From positions 1 through 6,289 of the forward strand of contig JAWWPY010000027.1 of NCBI GenBank assembly GCA_033854735.1: a stretch of 6,289 nucleotides of DNA. Direction: 5' to 3'. The DNA is from JAWWPY01 sp033854735. GTDB taxonomy: Bacteria > Actinomycetota > Actinomycetes > Streptosporangiales > Streptosporangiaceae. Numbering within the stretch: position 1 is the first letter of the stretch; each line of letters starts with the position of its first letter. Positions 1-4,743 of the stretch are shown here, in pieces. The position numbers and the translations under genes were made by a program. The notes beneath the pieces were generated by a model. The model was not told the DNA's origin, did not search any database, and was given only the letters and a program-made list of their open reading frames with translations.

Positions 1-562
1 CACGGCGCGCCGCGAGCTCACGGACAGCGGCGAACTGCGCGGCCGCCGCGCGCGCCCCCAGGCGCTGCCACCCGCCCAGGAACCCGGTCAGCTCATCATC
101 ATCCAGGCCCCCCAGGCCACCAGCCCAGGCCCCCTCAGCCAGCCCGGCGAGCCGCAGGCCCGCCGCCATCACATCCGCCGCCCCACCCTGCCCAAACCCC
201 GCCCCCGCCGCGCCAGCCCCAGCGGCTGGGCCAGCCGGACCGCCAGCACCGGGAGCGGCAGCACCGGGAGCGGCAGCACCGGAAGCAGCAGCACCGGAAG
301 CAGCGGAAGCAGTACCAGGAACGGGAGCACCGGCGGCACTGGGCACGGAGCCGGGCAGATCCGCCGGCCACGGCCTCTCACCGTCGGCATCGCCATCACC
401 GAAGTACTCCAGGCGCTCCAGGGCGGCCCAGTCAGGCTCGTCCTCGGCCGGGAACGCCGCCAGCTCCTCGGCCAGGATCCGCTCCTGATCCCCCCAGGCC
501 AGGCGGGGCCGTAGTGCGGGATCGCCGCGCGGGGGGGCTGGGTCCTCGGGACTCGCTGGCAC
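1..562 (-). CDS. DUF222 (13E12-type) protein, N-terminal part; probable HNH-nuclease family, runs off left edge
   Basis: This minus-strand frame is open from a GTG at 562-560 to the left edge, giving 187 residues with no stop. The start is chosen because an excellent ribosome binding site (GGGAGGTGA, 575-567) lies just upstream. Residues 1-70 are acidic and Pro/Ala-rich. Residues 71-128 are an Ala/Gly/Pro linker of low complexity, partly made of SGAAA/PGAAA pentapeptide repeats. From about residue 130 the sequence resembles the start of the DUF222 domain, with hydrophobic helices, the segment GLDDDELTGFLGGWQRLGAR (152-171) and then AAAAQFAAVRELAARR. In actinobacteria DUF222 is usually followed by a C-terminal HNH endonuclease domain. 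That part lies outside the window, so nuclease activity is inference. The mobile-like REP13E12 genes of Mycobacterium tuberculosis belong to this family. Two other open frames here, one Leu/Pro-rich and one Cys/Arg-rich, are shifted readings of the same repeats. Confidence 0.8.
   Translation of the reverse strand, partial: MPASPEDPAPPRGDPALRPRLAWGDQERILAEELAAFPAEDEPDWAALERLEYFGDGDADGERPWPADLPGSVPSAAGAPVPGTASAASGAAASGAAAPGAAAPGAGGPAGPAAGAGAAGAGFGQGGAADVMAAGLRLAGLAEGAWAGGLGGLDDDELTGFLGGWQRLGARAAAAQFAAVRELAARR
246..305. repeat. Four tandem 15-bp repeats inside the DUF222 gene
   Basis: Four consecutive 15-base units begin at 246, 261, 276 and 291. The first two are identical (GCACCGGGAGCGGCA) and the last two differ at a few positions (GCACCGGAAGCAGC plus A or G). 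The unit length is a multiple of three, so changes in copy number keep the frame. On the minus strand they encode alternating SGAAA and PGAAA pentapeptides in the flexible linker ahead of the DUF222 domain. The array was probably made by replication slippage. Confidence 0.85.
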
Positions 563-566
563 CTGG

Positions 567-575
567 TCACCTCCC
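567..575 (-). promoter_or_regulatory. Ribosome binding site of the DUF222 gene
   Basis: GGGAGGTGA read on the minus strand is a near-complete match to the anti-Shine-Dalgarno sequence. There are four bases between its end and the GTG start, or seven counted from the GGAGG core. It decides the start and frame of a gene whose other frames are also open. Confidence 0.75.
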
Positions 576-596
576 GTCTCACCGGAGTGAACCTAC

Positions 597-632
597 TCGA
601 ACATACTATCGCATTAGTCCACCCGAAGTAAG
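597..632 (-). promoter_or_regulatory. Candidate promoter of the DUF222 gene with a LexA-like half site
   Basis: This is the AT-richer part of the gap. On the minus strand TAGTAT (608-603) can serve as a -10 element, and CTTACT (632-627) is a poor -35 at an 18-base spacing. Transcription would start near 596, giving a leader of about 35 bases. Overlapping the -10, the plus strand reads TCGAAC-ATAC-TATCGC (597-612). Against the mycobacterial SOS box TCGAAC-N4-GTTCGA the first half is perfect and the second matches 3 of 6 bases. Some M. tuberculosis 13E12 genes are known to carry LexA boxes, which makes the half site worth noting, but its second arm is weak. Confidence 0.3.
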
Positions 633-636
633 CCGC

Positions 637-648
637 TTTCTATAGAAA
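637..648. repeat. 12-bp perfect palindrome TTTCTATAGAAA
   Basis: TTTCTATAGAAA is its own reverse complement and stands out as AT-rich in a GC-rich region. It lies 75 bp upstream of the DUF222 start, just upstream of the candidate promoter. It could be an operator for a dimeric regulator. The central TATAGA also reads as a -10-like hexamer on both strands, but no matching -35 was found. Confidence 0.4.
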
Positions 649-709
649 ACCTGATCGATTTCTGGCGCTGCCATTGCGCGGGGTCGTCGGGTGCTGCCGG
701 GAAGGAACA

Positions 710-749
710 CTGCGCGGAGGCGTAAGCCGCGCAGACATCTTCTGCGCGG
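710..749. terminator. Overlapping GC-rich hairpins, possible terminator of the AIM24 transcript
   Basis: CTGCGCGG (710-717), CCGCGCAG (727-734) and CTGCGCGG again (742-749) give two mutually exclusive stem-loops that share the middle arm. The right-hand one is stronger: CCGCGCAGA (727-735) pairs with TCTGCGCGG (741-749) over 9 bp around a 5-base loop. It sits about 120 bases beyond the AIM24 stop in the direction of that transcript. There is no T tract, so intrinsic termination is uncertain, although actinobacterial terminators often lack one. Confidence 0.35.
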
Positions 750-785
750 GAGGGCACTGCGTGGAGAAGCCCATGCGTGGATCAG

Positions 786-833
786 CCCGTGCGGGACGGT
801 GCCCGTGCGGGACGGTGCCCGCGCGGGAAGACA
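786..833. repeat. 16-bp tandem repeat downstream of the AIM24 gene
   Basis: Two identical 16-base units, CCCGTGCGGGACGGTG, occupy 786-801 and 802-817. A third, diverged unit (818-833) begins CCCGCGCGGG, which is itself a perfect 10-bp palindrome. The array is non-coding, and 16 is not a multiple of three. It starts about 35 bases past the AIM24 stop as that transcript runs. Possible roles are 3' end structure or slippage-generated spacer sequence. Confidence 0.65.
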
Positions 834-868
834 CTGGCGCTGCGTGTTCCGACAGCCGAGGGCGCGGC

Positions 869-1624
869 TTACTTCAGCAAGTCACCGATGACCCCGCCGA
901 TCACACCGCCTTCGACCGCCTTGCCTCGGCCCTGGGCGTCACCCAGGAACGGAGCCAGGGACGCGGCCAGTACCGACAGCGGCATCGACTGCAGCCACAC
1001 TGTTCCCGGCCCGGACAGCACGCCGAAGTGGTGTGTGTCGCCGCCGAAGTAGCGGTTGGCGATGCCCTGGACCCGGACGACCTGGAACGCGACCGACGCT
1101 TCGAACATGCCGATATGCCCCGGGTGCACGCGCAGCGACTGGCCCGCGGCCAGTTCGTACCGGACCACTTCGCCGGACAGCTCAGCCCAGGCGCGGCCCT
1201 GCCCGCCGATGCGCTGCAGGATGAAGCCCTCACCGCCGAACACGCCTGCGGTGAATGACTGCTGGAAGCCGGCCGAGATCTGGATGCCCGGGGTGCCGGC
1301 CAGGAACCCATGCCGGTGCACCATGTAGTCGCGGCCGGGAGCGACATCGATAGGCAGGATGCTGCCCGGCACTTTGGCGGCGAACGCGATGATCCCCGGC
1401 GCTCCCTGCGCGGTGTAGGTGCTCATCAGCAGAGTCCCTCCGCCGATCTTGCGCTTCAGCGCTCCCATCAGCCCCTGGCCCCCGGCCCCGCCGCCCATGC
1501 CGGTGGACATCTGGATGGAGTCGGTCATCCAGGAGAACTCGCCGACCTCGGCGACGACGCTCTCACTCCCGTTGAGCGAAATCGACAGCACAGGCATGGT
1601 CGTGCCGAGAATCTGGTCTTCCAT
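869..1624 (-). CDS. AIM24 family (TIGR00266-like) protein
   Basis: This complete gene encodes 251 residues from an ATG at 1624-1622 to a TAA at 871-869. The start is supported by GAAGGA six bases upstream. The family marks are the Gly-rich turn GMGGGAGG (42-49) followed by LKRKIGGGTLLMSTYTAQG (56-74), the proline turn VPGSILPIDV (85-94), the strongly conserved VFGGEGFILQRIGGQGRAW (128-146) and the closing SGPGTVWLQSMP (204-215). Family members are thought to form repeated beta-sandwich, TRAP-like folds, and no enzymatic role is established. The yeast namesake is mitochondrial, and bacterial members are abundant in actinomycetes. The C-terminal tail ends in the Gly/Val/Ile-rich EGGVIGGVIGDLLK. 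No signal peptide or clear membrane segment is visible, so a cytoplasmic protein is likely. It lies downstream of the STAND regulator on the same strand, separated by 329 bp with its own repeats, so it is probably transcribed separately. Confidence 0.88.
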   Translation of the reverse strand: MEDQILGTTMPVLSISLNGSESVVAEVGEFSWMTDSIQMSTGMGGGAGGQGLMGALKRKIGGGTLLMSTYTAQGAPGIIAFAAKVPGSILPIDVAPGRDYMVHRHGFLAGTPGIQISAGFQQSFTAGVFGGEGFILQRIGGQGRAWAELSGEVVRYELAAGQSLRVHPGHIGMFEASVAFQVVRVQGIANRYFGGDTHHFGVLSGPGTVWLQSMPLSVLAASLAPFLGDAQGRGKAVEGGVIGGVIGDLLK

Positions 1625-1630
1625 AACCGT

Positions 1631-1636
1631 TCCTTC
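1631..1636 (-). promoter_or_regulatory. Ribosome binding site of the AIM24 gene
   Basis: GAAGGA read on the minus strand lies six bases before the ATG at 1624. It agrees with the N-terminus expected from the domain layout. Confidence 0.7.
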
Positions 1637-1637
1637 T

Positions 1638-1679
1638 CTCTGGGAGCGCTGACGCGACCTCTGGGAGCGCTGACGCGCC
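1638..1679. repeat. Two 21-bp direct repeats in the leader of the AIM24 gene
   Basis: Units at 1638-1658 and 1659-1679 share CTCTGGGAGCGCTGACGCG and match at 20 of 21 positions. Each contains the palindrome AGCGCT. They abut head to tail and begin directly upstream of the AIM24 ribosome binding site. A 21-bp period equals two DNA turns, so two regulator molecules would bind the same face. A structured 5' leader or a simple recent duplication are alternatives. Confidence 0.7.
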
Positions 1680-1741
1680 CTGCCGACGTTCGTGAGTACG
1701 ACCGCGCCCCTGTGCCGGGCGTGCTCAGGAAGTCGTCATTG

Positions 1742-1768
1742 TCCGTACCAGCGAGGCGCTGGTACGGA
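1742..1768. repeat. Perfect inverted repeat, 12-bp arms around a 3-bp centre
   Basis: The left arm TCCGTACCAGCG (1742-1753) is the exact reverse complement of the right arm (1757-1768), separated by AGG. It lies 118 bp upstream of the AIM24 start and 185 bp downstream of the regulator stop. As RNA it is a very stable hairpin, but no T tract follows on either strand. As DNA it resembles a two-fold symmetric operator for a dimeric repressor or activator. Both uses fit the position: transcript end for the regulator, or control site for the AIM24 gene. The repeat itself is certain and its function is not. Confidence 0.7.
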
Positions 1769-1781
1769 GCGGATCGTCATA

Positions 1782-1973
1782 ATGGAGCGGCCAGCGGAGC
1801 CCGGGAAACCACTCGCTTATTTCTACGCCGTGGGTGGCGGCTCCCGAATCCTCGAAACTATGTATCCGGCCGGGCGGCCAGATGCGTTTGGGCCGGATCT
1901 GTATCTGGATGAACACGATCACCGACTCCGGCGGCCGGGCTGCACGCGCGGCGTTATAACACCGACGACATAA
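1782..1973 (+). CDS. Doubtful small ORF, 63 residues, unknown
   Basis: An ATG at 1782 opens a 63-residue frame ending in TAA at 1971-1973, converging on and overlapping the last 20 bases of the regulator gene. The predicted protein is charged and has some protein-like composition (for example PLAYFYAVGGGSRILE, residues 10-25, and GPDLYLDEHDHRLRRPG, residues 37-53), but I recognise no family. Against it, 23 of 63 codons end in A or T, unlike the neighbouring genes, and the only Shine-Dalgarno-like sequence (GGAG, 1766-1769) is 12 bases from the start. The frame stays open upstream to about 1692. It may be a young or decayed gene, or chance. Confidence 0.18.
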   Translation: MERPAEPGKPLAYFYAVGGGSRILETMYPAGRPDAFGPDLYLDEHDHRLRRPGCTRGVITPTT

Positions 1974-4524
1974 CACCGATGGCATGGGCCGGTAATCGGG
2001 CCGGGCCCGCGAGCCCATGCGCAAGGGCATAGCGGGTCGCATCGACCCTGCCGTTCAGCCCCAGCTTGCGGTACACCGTGGCCAGATGCCGCTGGACGGT
2101 GGTCGGGCTCAGGTACAGCTCGGCAGCGATCTGCTTGCTGCTCATCCCCGCCGCGAGCAGGCTCAGGACCTCAGCCTGACGGGCGGTGAGGCCGTCTGGC
2201 AGGGTGGTGCCCGCGCTCTCGCCGATCTCCGCGAGGGCCGTTCGCACCTCGGCGAGCCGCTGCGGATTGGCGATCTCGTCAGCCATGGCCTCTGCGGCGC
2301 GAAGGTGCCGGGCCGCGTCGCCTCGGCGGCCCAGCTGGTAGGACGCGCGGCCGAGGCCGATCATGGCCTCCACCGTGTCGTGGGCATGGCCGGCCTCCTG
2401 GTAGGCCAGCGCAGCGGCCTGGTAGTGCTCGGCCGCCTCCTGCCAGTGCCGCTTGTTCGCGGCCAGGTTGCCCTGATTACAGCGGAGAGTGCCGATGAGC
2501 TGCGGATTGCCAAGGTCCGCGGCGAACTCGGCCGCCTCGGCCAGCGCGCGGTCCGCGGCGTCCCACTGGCCGGTGCGGATCAGCACGTCGGACAGGTTGG
2601 CCAGGCCGATGGCCAGGGAGCGGTGCTCGCCAAGCTGACGCTTGATGATCAGCGTCTGCTCGAACAGTTCGCGCGCCCGGGCCAGGTCGCCGTCGTCCAC
2701 CTCCAGCAGCGCCATGTTGTTCATCGCCACGGAGACACCGCGACGGTCACCCAAAGCGGCCCGCACGTCCATCGCGGTCTGGAAGCTGCGCCGCGCGTCG
2801 GCCCGGTTACCCAGGTAGCGATGCGCCGATCCGAGCACCGTGGCGGCAAACGCCACGCGTTCCTGCAGGCCAAGCGACTCGAAGATGTCAAGCGCCAGCC
2901 GAGCGTGGTGAAGCGCCTCGGTGTAGTCGCCATTCTCGGCGGCCAGCACGGCCGCCGACCCGAATGCCTGGCCAGTCCGCTCGTCACGTCGCTGATCCGC
3001 GCCGGCCAGGAACTTACCGAGCCAACTCCTCCCCAACGCCAACCGTCCGCTGATCAGCCACCAGCGCCAGAGCGCGGCGCTCATCTCAAGACCGAGGTCG
3101 ACAGCGGCGGTCTCATCCGCCCAACGCAATGCGACGTCGAGATCGCCGACAGCGGCCTCGAGCCGGGCGGTCCAGGCCGCTCCATCGGGACCGACCAAAC
3201 CGTACTCGCTGGCCTTGGCCACCTCGGCGAAATGCGCGGCGTGCCGGCCTCGGACCGCTCCACCGCCGCCCTCGTCCAGCCTGGCTGACGCGAAGGTGCG
3301 CATGGTCTCGAGCATGCTGAACCGGTTCTGCTCGCCGTCCCGCAGGACCACGAGCCAGGACGAATCGACGAGCCCGCGGATGGCGCGGGCCAGCTCAGGC
3401 CCGGAGCTCTCGGTCACGCCACGGGCATCGTCCATGGTGAACAGACCAGCGAAGACGCTGAGCGCGGGGAGCAGTCGCTGCTGCTCGGGCCGGAGCAGGT
3501 CGTAACTCGCCTGCAGGACATCGGCCAGGCCACGACCACGGGACTGGCCGGAATCGAGCGGTTCCTGTTCGAGCAGGATCGCCCCCTGCTGCAGGATCTC
3601 CCGCACCGACAGGGTGCCGACCCAGCCGGCGATCAGCTCGATCGCAAGCGGTAGTCCATCGAGCCTGCGGCACAGTTCGGCAATGGCGTGCGGGGCGACA
3701 GCGGAGTTGCTGAAGCCAGGCAGCCGCTCCCGCGCTCGGGCCATGAACAGCTGCACCGCGTCCGACGACGCGATGTCCGACACGCCGGCTGCGGCCGACG
3801 GGCAGGCCAGCGGGGGAACTGTCCAGCACACCTCACCCGGGACGCCGAGCACCACCCGGCTCGTGACAATGATCCGCAGTTGCGGAACCGCGGTGAGCAG
3901 CCTGCCGACCAGTTCGGCGACCTCGTCCCGGACGTGCTCCGCGCCATCCAGGACGATGAGCCGTGGCTCGGCGCTGAGTGCTGCCTCCACGGACCCCTGG
4001 ACCAGCACTCCCGGCTGGTCGCGCACCCGAAGGCGGGATGCCACCGTCGAGATCAGCGACTGCGGATGGCGCACCGGTTCGAGCGGGATGAACACGACCT
4101 CCTCCGGGGGATTCCAGCGGCGGATGGCCTCGATAGCGAGCCGGGTCTTACCAGCTCCGCCTGGCCCGGTGAAACTGATCAGGCGGGACCTCCCGAGCAG
4201 TTCCGAGAGTTCCGCCAGTTCTTGCTCGCGCCCGACAAAGCTCGTATGGGCCACTGCAATGGGTGTCATGGCTCGGTCGGTCGGTCCGGGCCGCTCGGGT
4301 GGCGCGGCCTGGGCGGCCGCGATGTCGGCTTTGAACTCGGCCAGGGCAGCGCTCGCACGGGCCGACATCTTGGTCCGCCCGGCTTCCCACCGGTTCACCG
4401 TGGCGAACGACACGCCCAGCCGCCGGGCCAGTTGCTCCTGGCTCAGGCCAAGGTCGGCGCGCAGCCGGCGGAGCGCTGCCGCGGGCGAGCCGGATTCGTC
4501 CGCGCCTGGCGGCTCGCCGTCCAC
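1954..4524 (-). CDS. STAND-type transcriptional regulator: XRE HTH - NB-ARC-like ATPase - TPR - LuxR HTH
   Basis: This complete gene encodes 856 residues from GTG 4524-4522 to TAA 1956-1954. The start is firm because an in-frame TAG lies four codons upstream (4536-4534) and the first domain begins near residue 15. Domains in order: an XRE-type helix-turn-helix (15-64, with LSQEQLARRLGVSFATVNRW); a linker; an NTPase with FVGRE at 96-100, Walker A GPGGAGKT at 120-127, Walker B LIVLD at 189-193, IIVTSR at 218-223 and GLPLAIEL at 290-297; a winged-helix-like segment (about 333-410); TPR-like helical repeats (about 515-770); and a LuxR/GerE helix-turn-helix (778-840, with LTARQAEVLSLLAAGMSSKQ). 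In STAND proteins ligand sensing by the repeats drives nucleotide-dependent oligomerisation and DNA binding. Related ATPases usually read LVLDNCEH after Walker B, whereas here it is VLDGAEH. The protein is cytoplasmic with no membrane segment. It is divergent from the aldehyde dehydrogenase operon and upstream of the AIM24 gene. Its ligand and targets cannot be read from the sequence. Confidence 0.93.
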   Translation of the reverse strand: MDGEPPGADESGSPAAALRRLRADLGLSQEQLARRLGVSFATVNRWEAGRTKMSARASAALAEFKADIAAAQAAPPERPGPTDRAMTPIAVAHTSFVGREQELAELSELLGRSRLISFTGPGGAGKTRLAIEAIRRWNPPEEVVFIPLEPVRHPQSLISTVASRLRVRDQPGVLVQGSVEAALSAEPRLIVLDGAEHVRDEVAELVGRLLTAVPQLRIIVTSRVVLGVPGEVCWTVPPLACPSAAAGVSDIASSDAVQLFMARARERLPGFSNSAVAPHAIAELCRRLDGLPLAIELIAGWVGTLSVREILQQGAILLEQEPLDSGQSRGRGLADVLQASYDLLRPEQQRLLPALSVFAGLFTMDDARGVTESSGPELARAIRGLVDSSWLVVLRDGEQNRFSMLETMRTFASARLDEGGGGAVRGRHAAHFAEVAKASEYGLVGPDGAAWTARLEAAVGDLDVALRWADETAAVDLGLEMSAALWRWWLISGRLALGRSWLGKFLAGADQRRDERTGQAFGSAAVLAAENGDYTEALHHARLALDIFESLGLQERVAFAATVLGSAHRYLGNRADARRSFQTAMDVRAALGDRRGVSVAMNNMALLEVDDGDLARARELFEQTLIIKRQLGEHRSLAIGLANLSDVLIRTGQWDAADRALAEAAEFAADLGNPQLIGTLRCNQGNLAANKRHWQEAAEHYQAAALAYQEAGHAHDTVEAMIGLGRASYQLGRRGDAARHLRAAEAMADEIANPQRLAEVRTALAEIGESAGTTLPDGLTARQAEVLSLLAAGMSSKQIAAELYLSPTTVQRHLATVYRKLGLNGRVDATRYALAHGLAGPARLPAHAIGVMSSVL
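1956..1979. repeat. 10-bp direct repeat at the 3' end of the regulator gene
   Basis: ATAACACCGA occurs at 1956-1965 and again at 1970-1979, a 14-base period. It spans the last codons of the regulator and its TAA stop. The neighbouring GTTATAAC (1953-1960) is an 8-bp palindrome covering the stop. It is probably a local duplication that altered the C-terminal tail, which lies beyond the LuxR domain. Confidence 0.45.
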
Positions 4525-4559
4525 GGTCGCAGCCTACGACGCCAGCGCCGCCGCGCCAG
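4525..4559 (-). promoter_or_regulatory. Candidate leaderless promoter of the STAND regulator gene
   Basis: On the minus strand TAGGCT (4536-4531) fits the actinobacterial -10 pattern TANNNT and is followed by exactly six bases and then the GTG start. CTGGCG (4559-4554) lies 17 bases upstream and matches TTGACA at 3 of 6 positions. No Shine-Dalgarno sequence precedes the start. This arrangement is what a leaderless mRNA beginning at the GTG would show. The TAG of the -10 is also the in-frame stop that limits the gene upstream. Confidence 0.45.
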
Positions 4560-4706
4560 CTAGCTTCAGCGATCCGTTCGGGTGTCTCGAAGTTCGTCCA
4601 GCGGCCTTCGGGCTCTGGCCAGGCCAGGGACCGCAACAGCTGCGGCCTTCCGGCCGGGGAGCGACTTGCAGCAGCCCGGCTCCGCGCGGGGGGCGGTGGG
4701 GCGAGG

Positions 4707-4712
4707 TACGTT
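4707..4712 (+). promoter_or_regulatory. Possible -10 element of the aldehyde dehydrogenase operon
   Basis: TACGTT fits TANNNT and would place the transcript start near 4719, just before the ribosome binding site. No recognisable -35 lies 16-19 bases upstream, where the sequence is almost pure G and C. An activator or a different sigma factor would be needed if this is the promoter. Confidence 0.22.
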
Positions 4713-4726
4713 AGCGCCAGACGAGC

Positions 4727-4731
4727 GGAGG
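4727..4731 (+). promoter_or_regulatory. Ribosome binding site of the aldehyde dehydrogenase gene
   Basis: GGAGG lies 12 bases before the ATG at 4744. The spacing is longer than usual, but no other in-frame start between it and the conserved N-terminal sequence is better placed. Confidence 0.5.
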
Positions 4732-4743
4732 TCCAGCGGCACC

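Larger units (their letters stand above)
563..868. other. Gene-free stretch between the AIM24 and DUF222 genes
   Basis: This 306-bp gap lies downstream of the AIM24 stop and upstream of the DUF222 start, both on the minus strand. The left third is AT-richer and holds the promoter-like sequence and a palindrome. The right two thirds are GC-rich and full of short related repeats of the CTGCGCGG and CCCGTGCGGG kind. I find no convincing coding frame. Open plus-strand frames starting near 674, 691 and 777 run into the antisense of the AIM24 gene and have no credible family resemblance. Confidence 0.6.
1625..1953. other. Gene-poor stretch between the STAND regulator and AIM24 genes
   Basis: This 329-bp gap separates two minus-strand genes. 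It holds the 21-bp direct repeats (1638-1679), a long inverted repeat (1742-1768) and an AT-richer part (about 1805-1960) with a doubtful plus-strand ORF. I could not identify a convincing -10/-35 pair for the AIM24 gene, although a promoter is expected somewhere here given the distance from the regulator. Confidence 0.55.

Noticed and set aside
246..305. CRISPR-like repeat array
   Set aside because: The units are contiguous with no spacers, are only 15 bases long, and encode protein repeats.
135..371. Cys/Arg-rich minus-strand ORF
   Set aside because: It is another shifted frame over the same repeats. Its Cys/Arg runs come from the repeated CGG/GCA units, with no metal-binding spacing or family resemblance.
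169..582. Minus-strand ORF with a Leu/Pro-Val repeat that looks like a membrane segment
   Set aside because: It is a shifted reading of the 15-bp repeats. The overlapping frame from 562 has the good ribosome binding site and a recognisable DUF222 domain.
674..1258. Plus-strand ORF of 194 residues
   Set aside because: Most of it is antisense to the AIM24 gene, which has clear family motifs and a ribosome binding site. The ORF has no recognisable domain.
2017..3288. Long plus-strand ORF of 423 residues, and others at 3614-4714 and 3688-4563
   Set aside because: They are antisense to the STAND regulator and open only because of high GC content. The opposite strand carries unmistakable domains over the whole length.
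4643..4656. CGGCC-TTCC-GGCCG hairpin in the divergent intergenic region
   Set aside because: A 5-bp GC stem is expected by chance at this GC content, and no promoter element is aligned with it.
4582..4743. N-terminal extension of the aldehyde dehydrogenase
   Set aside because: The 54 extra residues are Arg/Ser/Gly-rich with no ALDH similarity, have no good ribosome binding site, and cover the divergent promoter region. The ATG at 4744 gives a normal family length.
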